From positions 1 through 43,423 of the forward strand of contig CAIRCM010000147.1 of the NCBI GenBank assembly GCA_903877125.1: a stretch of 43,423 nucleotides of DNA. The letters run 5' to 3'. The notes beneath the pieces are model-generated. The model made no database searches and was not told the DNA's origin. It was given only the letters and a program-made list of their open reading frames with translations. Below, piece after piece: positions 36,801 to 43,423 of this stretch (within the stretch, counting starts at the first letter, position 1; the number at the start of each line of letters is the position of its first letter). The position numbers and the translations under genes were made by a program. The stretch is from an uncultured Acetobacteraceae bacterium (GTDB lineage Bacteria; Pseudomonadota; Alphaproteobacteria; Acetobacterales; Acetobacteraceae).

Positions 36801-37327
36801 AGGCGGCTAATTTCGTGCAAGTCGGGAACAGCTTTGTCACCGGAACGGGTGGCGGCCCCGCCACGTTGCAGATTGCAACCTCCGACAACATGCAGTTCGA
36901 TCCACCGCAAGCCCTGAACGCCGGGACCACCTGGCTGATTCTTAATCTCACCAATGGTGTCGCCAACGGTAACGTTCTGGTCAGTGCACTCGACGTCACC
37001 TACACGCGCCCCGGCAGCGTGAACCTGTACGGCACGATCAATGGTGTCTCCGGCGGGGTTGCCGCTTCCTTCGGTTATATCCAGCCTGAGATAAACACGA
37101 ACTACCGCTTCAACGGCTGCGAAATCGCTGCCAGGGTCTGTTCACCTGCGGCCACACCACTGAACACCACACTCGGCGGCTTGCAGGGCCTCCTGCCATC
37201 GGCGCCATCGCCCATTCCAACGCTGGAGCAACTCGCCAACATCCAGTTCATGATGTTGCCGCAGCAACCCGGCGACTGGGTGGACCCGGACGTCATCCCG
37301 CCGAATATCTCTTTCGTGGATTACTGA
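33845..37327 (+). CDS. Filamentous-haemagglutinin-type exoprotein with TPS secretion domain
   Basis: A 1160-residue predicted two-partner-secretion (TpsA-like) protein. It has a signal peptide (about 1-23, ending LAVAQ). The haemagglutination-activity/TPS domain at about 35-165 shows TTINWQSFDIGSQQTVQFNQ, ALNRVIG and GQVVLINQSGVTF, the last being the family NPNGI-like turn. The rest is a long Gly/Thr/Ala/Val beta-helix with GGFVEVSGNTLAF near 390-402 and LLLDPYDLYI near 418-427, as in other members. The mature chain has only two cysteines, C1092 and C1099, near its end. No TpsB/FhaC outer-membrane pore gene is in the window. The next gene, for a TPR-CHAT lipoprotein, starts 2 nt after the stop. 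An adhesin role is inferred. Confidence 0.87.
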   Translation: MCRLWRWTILFAVGLLPGPLAVAQPAPNAHPTGGVVTAGVASIAQNATTTTIAQTSQRTTINWQSFDIGSQQTVQFNQPSTGSIALNRVIGADPSQIAGRINANGQVVLINQSGVTFFQGAQINTSGLMVTAAGIGDAAFMGGSTTFNQPAHPNARIVNNGTITIANAGLAALVAPSVANNGMISAKMGHVVLAGAQTATLDLYGDGLLSLDVTNQVAQTPAGGQALVTNTGVIRATGGTVQLTARAADGVVGKLVDAGGTVSAAGGTVVLNGVGGSISIEGQLSAPAGNIQVSPTGNVTVASTARITTSSPNGGGTIALGTTLPRAKGGQSVTPAVVSANVIVAAGAQISADATKRGNGGRITLLSNNTTIMAGSISAKGGPAGGDGGFVEVSGNTLAFTGVVDTTAPLGNVGTLLLDPYDLYISDVQPTIASYVVQSIDLPTFAANQAPDAATVSWVSPATLRASGTLINIAATNDIFVASSNGTANTLDLTYAGQLYLTAGHNLTIDRGFTVLAGVMQFTAGTGTITLGGSSGVSAGLITAPQLAASAPTNLQGQFGTNILMQAGTGIALADSTLGRTTARVFTLDLSTDSGGVTQSPGGRIVAIDVTSANGIGGTLSLPSTNNAIQLVDFITVTGGDINVVSGTNMSVAGTLTADNMFFEVAAARGILALGTPTDGGAEPLVLTAGTGGRVTLVADNYSQPVGGNTITTTGGTVELAPFSAINTSLFGGNGLVVDTKLLPIIQTNGGTIELGGFTNAPAGATAPAASASSVTIDGPVDLTGIATTLRMDATGTVTQPGGTITAGGIVANGSAVTLTNAANIFANAGGSAATTFTVTSSVPLTLGNISAGTSETIVAPSISIAGTLNTALLLLTAQTGGISETGSLLVGSLSGSAAGAANLTGTNQLAGIVDFMAGTSFALNDSANLTIVSTLTAPSIAILAPANSVTLGNGATIMTGGSSRPSGPIQAALEPSNGAPGAYVQAANFVQVGNSFVTGTGGGPATLQIATSDNMQFDPPQALNAGTTWLILNLTNGVANGNVLVSALDVTYTRPGSVNLYGTINGVSGGVAASFGYIQPEINTNYRFNGCEIAARVCSPAATPLNTTLGGLQGLLPSAPSPIPTLEQLANIQFMMLPQQPGDWVDPDVIPPNISFVDY

Positions 37328-37329
37328 CG

Positions 37330-40300
37330 ATGCGCCTGCCGATCGCCGCCCTCGCCGCGTTGTGTCTGCTCGCCGCCTGTAGCGAACCGCGACCGTCCGA
37401 CTACGTGGCCGGCGGAGCCGGGTCGCAGGGCCATCAGGGCACCGACCTCGGTATCAACGCCAGCGCCGAACCCTGCAACCAGGTGCCCTCGGGCGCGGGC
37501 GGCGCGGACATCTTCTGCGGCAAGTGGCAGTTGCCCGCCGCCGAGGTCCGGATCAGCGCTCAGCCGACCGCCGAATCCCCCATCGCCGACGCGACCGCCG
37601 GCCCTTGGCGCGACGCCATCGAACTGCGCTTCGCCTGCGGCCAACCCAAACCCACGACCATCCTCGGCGGCAGCCCTGCGGCGATCCTGAACTGCACCCG
37701 CCGCACCGGTGGCTGGCCACGGGTCGCCATGGTCGCCGCCGTGAATGGCCATCTGTATGAGGCCAACGGCATCCTGCCGGCCCTGCCGGTCATGGAGCGC
37801 TCAATCGCCATCCTCGCCGGGCTCGCCAGCGGTGCCACCGTCGTGCTGCCGAAATCCGATGCCGACACCCTGCTGGCAAACCAGCTCGCGGCCCGCGCGT
37901 TCAGCGCCGGTGACGTCGATCAATACCAGCAACTGATGGCCCTGGGTGCCCGTTCCAACCTGGCGGAAAACTTCGCCGCCGCGGAAGTCGCCTACCGCGC
38001 GGCGCTCGCACTACAGCAGCGCGCCTTGGGGCGCGACAACCCCGACACCGTCGCCCCGCTAACCGCCCTCGCGCTACAGCTTTCGGATCAGGAGCGGTAT
38101 GCCGATGCTGACGTGGTGTTCAAGCAGGCCGACGCCCTAGCCCCCCGTGCCTCCGACACCGTCGCCGTCGCCCGTCTGGCCCACTATCGCGCCCTGCACG
38201 CGATGAACCAGGGCAAGGCCCCGCAGGCGCTGGACCTGCTGACGACCGCCAACAAGGCCTACAGCGCGCGGATCCCATGGGAGGCGTTGCACGCCCAGCC
38301 ACAGCCGCGCCTCGGCCTTGCCCCTGAACTCACCAACCTGCCGAGCGACCGGCTGATCTCCGACCCCGCGGCCAAATCCGCGCTGATCGGCCTGATTGAG
38401 GTCTATCGCTACCAAGCCATCATCCTGCGTACCCAGGGCCACCAGGCCGAAGCCGAGGCCGCGATCGCCACCGGCCGCACCCTGGCCGAGGCCAACCAAA
38501 TGGATGTGCCGCTGGTGTCCGCACGGCTGACCCGAACCAGCGCGACGGTCGCGGACGCGAACGGCAACACGGTCTCCGCCGGAATCCGGCTGTCCGCGTC
38601 GCGCCGCGATTTCGGCCAGGTGGTGCCAAGCACCCGCCCTGTTGCCGAAACCGCGCTGCTGCAAGCCGGCGTCGCCGCCCGTTCAGGCGACACGGCGCAG
38701 GCGGTCGAGGACTGCCGCGCCGGCACCGCACTGCTGCGCGCCCTGCGATCCGGCACCGATCCCGCGTTGCTGGAACCCTGCCTGACCGCCTATGCGGCCG
38801 AAGCGAAACGCAAGACCGGCGACAGCCAATCCCTACTCGCCCAAATGTTCGAAACCGCCGAACTGGCGCAGGACACCATCACCAGCCGCCAGATCGATGA
38901 AGCCGCCGCGCGGCTCCAGGCCGGCGCCCACGACCCCAAGGTGTCCGAGGCCATTCGCCGCCGCCAGGACGCCGCCGACGCCCTGGCACAGCTCTATCGG
39001 CTGCGGGACGCCCAGACCAACGGGACGAATAACGTTAGCACCTCGCGCGGGCCGGCCGATCTGGACGCGGCGATCGGCAAGGCCCAGTCCGCGCTGGCCG
39101 ACGCCGATGGCGCGATGCAGGCCGCCGCGCCGAATTTTGGCCAGTTGGTACAACAGCTGGTTCCCGCCGCCGACGTGCTCAAACTCCTCGGCCCGGATGA
39201 GGCCATGGTGGCCATCGTGGTGACTCCACATGGCGGCTGGATCTTCGCATTGCACAATGGCCAGATCGCCGCCGAACCAATAACCGGCAACGCCGCCAGT
39301 ATCGCCGCATTGGTCAAGCGCGTCCGGGCGAGCATCGAATCGACCGACGGAACGCTACCCCGCTTCGATACGGCATCAGACACCGCGCTCTACGACGCCA
39401 CGCTTGGCCGCGTGGCACCTGCCCTCGCCGGCACCAAATCGCTGGTCGTCGTCCCCACGGGCGCACTCCTGTCGATCCCCTTCGACCTGCTGCTGACCGG
39501 TCCCGCCGACGCCGACCATCTGTCCACGGCACCCTGGCTCGTCCGGCAGATGTCCGTCGCCCATGTGCCCGCCGCCGCCAATTTCGTGGCCCTGCGCAAG
39601 GCCGGCCCCTCCCACGCCCCGCATCCCTGGTTCGGCTTCGGCGGCTTCCGCCCAGTCACCCTGGCGCAGGCCGAGGCCAGCTTCCCGGGTGCCACCTGCC
39701 ACGACAGCGCGAAACTCTTCGCCGGCCTGCCGCCGCTCCCCTTCGCCCAACGGGAGCTTGACGCGGCCGGGGCGCTGATGGGCGCCACCCATGCCGATGA
39801 GATGCTGAACGCCGCCTTCACCGCCGACAGCGTCTCTCATGCCAGGCTGAAGGACTATCGCGTCCTGCATTTCGCCACCCACGCGCTGCTTCCCTCGGAA
39901 CTGAAATGCGAGGATGAACCGGCGATCGTAACCTCCGCCCCACCCCGGGCGCCCAACGCCGCGGGCGCGCTGCTGACCGCGAGCAAGGTCACCGCCCTCG
40001 ATATCGATGCTGACACCGTGATCCTGTCGGCGTGCAACTCCGGCGGGCCCGGCGGCGCAACGTCCGGCGAAAGCCTGTCCGGACTAGCTCGTGCCTTTTT
40101 CTACGCCGGCGCTCGGTCGATGATGGTCACCCACTGGTCGATCAACGATCAGACCTCGGCATTCCTCGTCGCCGATACCCTGCGCCGGGTGGCCGCACCG
40201 GATTCCGGCGGTCTGGCCCAGTCTCTGCGCGCGGCCCAGCTTGGGATCATCGACGGCGCGGGCAAGAACCTGCCGGCCGCGCTGGCGCATCCATTTTTCT

Positions 40301-40350
40301 GGGCCCCCTTCGCGCTGATCGGCGAGGGCCGGGTGGGGTGGCGGACCTAA
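37330..40350 (+). CDS. TPR and CHAT-domain lipoprotein (caspase-like peptidase)
   Basis: A 1006-residue protein with a lipoprotein signal: LLAAC, acylated Cys at C17, followed by Ser, which favours the outer membrane. Residues about 180-600 are helical with tetratricopeptide-like repeats (FAAAEVAYRAALALQQRALG then NPDTVAPLTALALQLSDQER). The C-terminal CHAT domain (about 690-1003) keeps the caspase-type dyad: H851 in LHFATHALLP and C902 in ILSACNSGG, followed by LARAFFYAGARSMMVTHWSI. CHAT domains are caspase-family peptidases, usually cytoplasmic; an exported one is notable. It starts 2 nt after the exoprotein stop with no strong ribosome site, so it is likely translated by coupling. Processing of the exoprotein is a hypothesis. 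Confidence 0.88.
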   Translation: MRLPIAALAALCLLAACSEPRPSDYVAGGAGSQGHQGTDLGINASAEPCNQVPSGAGGADIFCGKWQLPAAEVRISAQPTAESPIADATAGPWRDAIELRFACGQPKPTTILGGSPAAILNCTRRTGGWPRVAMVAAVNGHLYEANGILPALPVMERSIAILAGLASGATVVLPKSDADTLLANQLAARAFSAGDVDQYQQLMALGARSNLAENFAAAEVAYRAALALQQRALGRDNPDTVAPLTALALQLSDQERYADADVVFKQADALAPRASDTVAVARLAHYRALHAMNQGKAPQALDLLTTANKAYSARIPWEALHAQPQPRLGLAPELTNLPSDRLISDPAAKSALIGLIEVYRYQAIILRTQGHQAEAEAAIATGRTLAEANQMDVPLVSARLTRTSATVADANGNTVSAGIRLSASRRDFGQVVPSTRPVAETALLQAGVAARSGDTAQAVEDCRAGTALLRALRSGTDPALLEPCLTAYAAEAKRKTGDSQSLLAQMFETAELAQDTITSRQIDEAAARLQAGAHDPKVSEAIRRRQDAADALAQLYRLRDAQTNGTNNVSTSRGPADLDAAIGKAQSALADADGAMQAAAPNFGQLVQQLVPAADVLKLLGPDEAMVAIVVTPHGGWIFALHNGQIAAEPITGNAASIAALVKRVRASIESTDGTLPRFDTASDTALYDATLGRVAPALAGTKSLVVVPTGALLSIPFDLLLTGPADADHLSTAPWLVRQMSVAHVPAAANFVALRKAGPSHAPHPWFGFGGFRPVTLAQAEASFPGATCHDSAKLFAGLPPLPFAQRELDAAGALMGATHADEMLNAAFTADSVSHARLKDYRVLHFATHALLPSELKCEDEPAIVTSAPPRAPNAAGALLTASKVTALDIDADTVILSACNSGGPGGATSGESLSGLARAFFYAGARSMMVTHWSINDQTSAFLVADTLRRVAAPDSGGLAQSLRAAQLGIIDGAGKNLPAALAHPFFWAPFALIGEGRVGWRT

Positions 40351-40467
40351 AACGGCCACGGCGGGGCAGACCTGCCAAATTTCCCTGGCAAATCATACCC
40401 GAACCGGCCTAATCAGCCGCGTCCGGCGCGCCCTCCTGGCTGGCTGCCGACCCATTTTGGAATCCCC

Positions 40468-42255
40468 ATGAACTTCCCTTCGGTCAATCCCGCGCTGGCG
40501 CGTGCCCTTGCCGCGCGCGAATACCTCGACCCCACACCCGTCCAAGCTGCTGTTCTGCAACCGGAAACCGCCGGCCGCGACCTGCTGGTGTCCGCCCAGA
40601 CCGGCTCCGGCAAGACCGTCGCCTACGGCCTCGCCCTCGCCCCCACGCTGCTTGGCGCCGAGGAAACCTTCGCCCGCCCGGCGGCACCGTTGGCTCTGAT
40701 CATCGCACCCACGCGCGAACTCGCCATGCAGGTGCACGCCGAACTCACCTGGCTATATGCCGACACCGCCGCCCGCATCGTGTCCTGCGTCGGCGGCATG
40801 GATGCACGCACCGAACGTCGTCACCTCGCCGCCGGCTGCCACATCGTCGTCGGCACGCCTGGCCGCCTGCGCGATCACATGGAACGCGGCGGCCTCGATA
40901 TGTCCGCCCTGACCGCGATCGTGCTCGACGAAGCCGACGAGATGCTGGACCTCGGCTTCCGCGAGGACCTTGAGTTCATGCTCGATGCCGCCCCACGCGA
41001 ACGCCGCACCCTGCTGTTCTCCGCCACCATCGCTCGGGAAATTGCCGACCTCGCCCGCCGCTACCAGAACGACGCGCTGCGGATCGACACCCTGGTGCGC
41101 AACCGCGCGCATGAGGACATTGAATACAAGGCCATCCGCATCGGCGCCGCCGATACCGAACGCGCCGTCGTGAACGTGCTGCGGTTCTTCGACGCCAAGG
41201 CAACCCTGGTGTTCTGCGCCACACGCGATGCCGTCCGGCACCTCCACGCCTCCCTGCAGAAACGCGGCTTCGACGCGGTGGCTTTGTCCGGTGAGCTGTC
41301 GCAGGAGGAACGCACTTACGCCCTCCAGGCTTTGCGGGACGGCCGCGCGCGGATTTGCGTCGCGACCGATGTGGCAGCACGCGGCCTGGACCTCCCGGAC
41401 CTCGGGCTGGTCGTGCACGCCGACCTGCCAACCAACAAGGAAACCCTGACCCACCGCAGCGGCCGCACCGGCCGCGCCGGCAAAAAGGGCGTCTGCGTTC
41501 TGCTGGTGCCGCACCCCAAGCGCCGCCGCGCCGAACTGCTGCTGGCCTCCGCCAACATCCGTGCCGCCTGGTCCGGCGCGCCGACGGCACAGGAGATTCG
41601 CAAGCTCGATCAGGACCGCCTGCTCGCCGATCCAATTCTGACGGAAACCGCGACCGAGGACGATCTGGCCCTGGGCCGGACCTTGCTCGAGCGCAGCAAC
41701 CCCGAACAGGTCGCCGCCGCCCTGATCCGCCTGTACCGTTCCCATCTGCCGGAGGCGCAGGAACTGAACGACGTCACCCCGATAGCTGATCGGCGGGAGG
41801 CTGTGTCTAGCTACAAAAACACCGAACGTGCGGCTCCGGCGGTGCGGGAGAAACATGCGCGTCCCGTCAACACCACCTGGTTCAGCCTGAACGTCGGCCG
41901 CCACGGCAACGCCGATCCGAAATGGATACTGCCGCTGATCTGCCGCCTCGGGAACGTGACCAAGGCCGAGATCGGCGCGATCCGTATCTTCGACACCGAA
42001 ACCAAATTCGAACTCGCCTGGGACAGCGTCAGTGGCTTCGTCGCGTCGGTCCACGCCTCCGGCGAAACCGAAATCGTGTTCGAGCGCACAACCCCCGCCA
42101 ACCAGTTGCCGCCGCGTTCCGGCAAGTACGGCAACACACGGCCGGAAGGCGCAGTCACGCCGCGCGCCTTCGCCAAGCCGGGCTCGCGACCCTATGTGAA
42201 ACCAGCAGGCGGCGCGCGTTTCAATGCCGCGAAGCCGAAACGCGCCAAGGGATAG
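40468..42255 (+). CDS. DEAD-box RNA helicase with DbpA-type RNA-binding C terminus
   Basis: A 595-residue ATP-dependent RNA helicase. All core motifs are seen: PTPVQ (Q motif), AQTGSGKT (43-50), PTRELA, GG, TPGRL, DEAD (154-157), SAT (185-187), VFCATRDA, DVAARGLD and HRSGRTGR. The C-terminal part (about 465-545, WFSLNVGRHGNADPKWILPL then IGAIRIFDTETKFELAW) looks like the DbpA RNA-binding domain, followed by a basic Gly/Arg/Lys tail. This points to a ribosome-assembly or cold-response helicase (DeaD/CsdA or DbpA group). It is a single gene, 117 nt after the CHAT gene. Confidence 0.93.
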   Translation: MNFPSVNPALARALAAREYLDPTPVQAAVLQPETAGRDLLVSAQTGSGKTVAYGLALAPTLLGAEETFARPAAPLALIIAPTRELAMQVHAELTWLYADTAARIVSCVGGMDARTERRHLAAGCHIVVGTPGRLRDHMERGGLDMSALTAIVLDEADEMLDLGFREDLEFMLDAAPRERRTLLFSATIAREIADLARRYQNDALRIDTLVRNRAHEDIEYKAIRIGAADTERAVVNVLRFFDAKATLVFCATRDAVRHLHASLQKRGFDAVALSGELSQEERTYALQALRDGRARICVATDVAARGLDLPDLGLVVHADLPTNKETLTHRSGRTGRAGKKGVCVLLVPHPKRRRAELLLASANIRAAWSGAPTAQEIRKLDQDRLLADPILTETATEDDLALGRTLLERSNPEQVAAALIRLYRSHLPEAQELNDVTPIADRREAVSSYKNTERAAPAVREKHARPVNTTWFSLNVGRHGNADPKWILPLICRLGNVTKAEIGAIRIFDTETKFELAWDSVSGFVASVHASGETEIVFERTTPANQLPPRSGKYGNTRPEGAVTPRAFAKPGSRPYVKPAGGARFNAAKPKRAKG

Positions 42256-42278
42256 GCACCCGGCCCCACGCCCTGTAA

Positions 42279-42302
42279 CCTTCCGCCCATCATAGCGGAG
42301 GG
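42279..42302 (+). promoter_or_regulatory. Hairpin covering the Shine-Dalgarno of the third LLM gene
   Basis: CCTTCCGC (42279-42286) pairs with GCGGAGGG (42295-42302), one G-T wobble, around an 8-nt loop. The 3' arm is the ribosome site, 7 nt before the ATG at 42310. The design matches the hairpin before the CoA-transferase gene at 21651. Confidence 0.4.
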
Positions 42303-42309
42303 AAACGAC

Positions 42310-43260
42310 ATGCTGATCGGGTTCAATCTGCCGGTAAGCGGGCCAATGGCCGCACCGGCAACCATGGCAAAAGTGGCGCAACTCGGGGAATCCCTGGGCT
42401 TCGGCTACCTGACCCTGACCGATCACATCGCACTGCCCGACACCTCCACCCCCGGCTACCCCTATTCCGACACCGGCGCCTTCTACTCCCCGGATCCCGG
42501 CCACCGAATGGAGCAGCTCACCGCCACCGCCTGGGTCGCCGCCAAGACCGACAAAATTCGCCTGGTGCTGGCGGTCCTCGTCGTGCCCTACCGGCCGGCG
42601 GTGTCCACATCGAAAATGCTGACCACCATCGACGTCCTCTCCGGCGGCCGCCTCACCGTCGGCATCGGCGCCGGCTGGCTAAAGCCGGAGTTGGAGGCGC
42701 TGTCCCACACCCCCTTCGCCGAACGCGGCGCCGTGACGGACGAATACATCGATGTCTTCCGCGCCCTCTGGACCCAGGAACGCCCCGTCTTCCACGGCAA
42801 ATACACCAATATCGAGGGCCTGCTCGTCGATCCCAAACCGGTCCAGAAACCCCACCCCCCGATCTGGGTCGGCGGCGAAACCGGCCCCTCCATGCGCCGC
42901 GCCGCTCGGGTGGGCGATGCCTGGTATCCGATTGGTACCAATTCGCAGCACATGCTCGACACCGCCCCCAGGCTGGAAGCCGGCATCGCTCGCATGCGCA
43001 AACTGACCGAGGCAGCCGGCCGCGACCCCAGCACGCTGGGCGTCGTCTACCGTATCAAGCGACACGGCTATGAAGCCCCGCCCGCTACCGACGGCAACCG
43101 CAAGCTGTTCACCGGCAGCATCCAAGCAACCATCGACGACATCAAGGCGCTGGAGAAAATGGGCGTGACCGCGATGGATTTCGACTTCGAGGGTCGGGAT
43201 GCCGCGAAGGCGATGGAGGAAATGCACCAGTTCAAGGAGCAGGTGCTGGCCAAACTTTAG
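42310..43260 (+). CDS. LLM-class (F420-dependent-like) oxidoreductase
   Basis: A 316-residue luciferase-like oxidoreductase. Visible family blocks are LGESLGFGYLTLTDHIALP near 25-43, TTIDVLSGGRLTVGIGAGWLKPE at about 105-127, and KPHPPIWVGGETGPSMRRAARVGDAW near 180-205. This resembles the TIGR03619-type subgroup often described as F420-dependent, although in alphaproteobacteria FMN is usual; the cofactor is not determinable here. GGAGGG precedes the ATG, within a hairpin. It stands alone after the helicase gene. Confidence 0.88.
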   Translation: MLIGFNLPVSGPMAAPATMAKVAQLGESLGFGYLTLTDHIALPDTSTPGYPYSDTGAFYSPDPGHRMEQLTATAWVAAKTDKIRLVLAVLVVPYRPAVSTSKMLTTIDVLSGGRLTVGIGAGWLKPELEALSHTPFAERGAVTDEYIDVFRALWTQERPVFHGKYTNIEGLLVDPKPVQKPHPPIWVGGETGPSMRRAARVGDAWYPIGTNSQHMLDTAPRLEAGIARMRKLTEAAGRDPSTLGVVYRIKRHGYEAPPATDGNRKLFTGSIQATIDDIKALEKMGVTAMDFDFEGRDAAKAMEEMHQFKEQVLAKL

Positions 43261-43364
43261 AGTGTGATCGCCAGAGGTGGAACCACACGGCGGCATGAAT
43301 CACGCGATCGAACAGAGACTTATACTACCCCTCGCAACGCCTGACCCATCGGCTGGGCCCCCGA

Positions 43365-43423
43365 GTCATGCCGGCGAATGCCGGTATCCACGTCTTCGAC
43401 AGTCTCGGCCTCACCAGACGTGG
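43365..43423. repeat. REP-like palindromic repeat, cut by the window end
   Basis: ATGCCGGC (43368-43375) and GCCGGTAT (43380-43387) form an 8-bp stem (one G-T pair) with a GAAT loop. The flanks (GTC before, CCACG after) match the widespread GTCATxCC-hairpin-GGxATCCACG repeat of proteobacteria. A second perfect 8-bp pair, CCACGTCT (43388-43395) with AGACGTGG (43416-43423), reaches the last base, so the element probably continues beyond the window as a long imperfect palindrome. The 104 bp before it hold no gene. Confidence 0.65.

Noticed and set aside
40753-42504. 583-codon minus-strand frame
   Set aside because: Antisense to the DEAD-box helicase gene; no recognisable domain.

Overview
The window comes from a high-GC alphaproteobacterium, most likely a member of the Acetobacteraceae. 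This is inferred from base composition, codon use and gene families: a large repeat protein with a Hint_2 domain, serine-glyoxylate aminotransferase next to ilvD, several LLM-class oxidoreductases, CaiB/BaiF and coxL-type enzymes, and Obg and ProB read with overlapping codons. No tRNA, rRNA, CRISPR array, intact insertion sequence or prophage was seen. It looks like an ordinary chromosomal segment in which housekeeping blocks alternate with accessory catabolic and surface genes.

Layout. 1-9.0 kb is catabolic and accessory: two overlapping LLM flavin oxidoreductases (-), a divergent MarR-GNAT fusion regulator, an orphan family-5 solute-binding protein and a TPP enzyme (+), then a molybdenum hydroxylase large subunit translationally coupled to an aldo/keto reductase (-). 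10.2-13.1 kb is the conserved housekeeping block rplU-rpmA-obgE-proB, with a good sigma70-type promoter and an intrinsic terminator between rpmA and obgE. 13.1-15.3 kb is a three-gene minus-strand operon of YfcG-like GST, HCCA isomerase/DsbA-like protein and enoyl-CoA hydratase. 15.4-19.6 kb holds a metallophosphoesterase, a DNA-methyltransferase-like gene that appears frameshifted, a TauE/SafE permease and a GT-C-like membrane protein. 19.7-22.8 kb is VOC protein, MFS transporter and CaiB/BaiF CoA-transferase. 22.9-26.6 kb holds the 3' remnant of an NHL-repeat gene and a 1133-residue Hint-domain repeat protein with a recent 147-bp internal tandem duplication. 26.9-32.7 kb is again core metabolism and secretion: ilvD, an SGAT-like aminotransferase, a small exported protein, an MBL-fold hydrolase, yajC and a DUF815 ATPase. 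32.8-40.4 kb holds a class-3 lipase followed by a tight bicistron of a filamentous-haemagglutinin/TPS-type exoprotein and a TPR-CHAT protease-like lipoprotein. 40.5-43.3 kb holds a DEAD-box RNA helicase and a third LLM oxidoreductase, and the window ends inside a REP-like palindromic repeat.

The most unusual unit is the bicistron at 33.8-40.35 kb. A predicted secreted beta-helix protein is followed 2 nt after its stop by a lipoprotein whose C-terminal CHAT domain keeps the His/Cys dyad. This suggests a cell-envelope caspase-like protease coupled to a surface exoprotein. The Hint protein is a second candidate for self-processing surface biology. Function in both cases is inferred from domain content only; no homology search was run.
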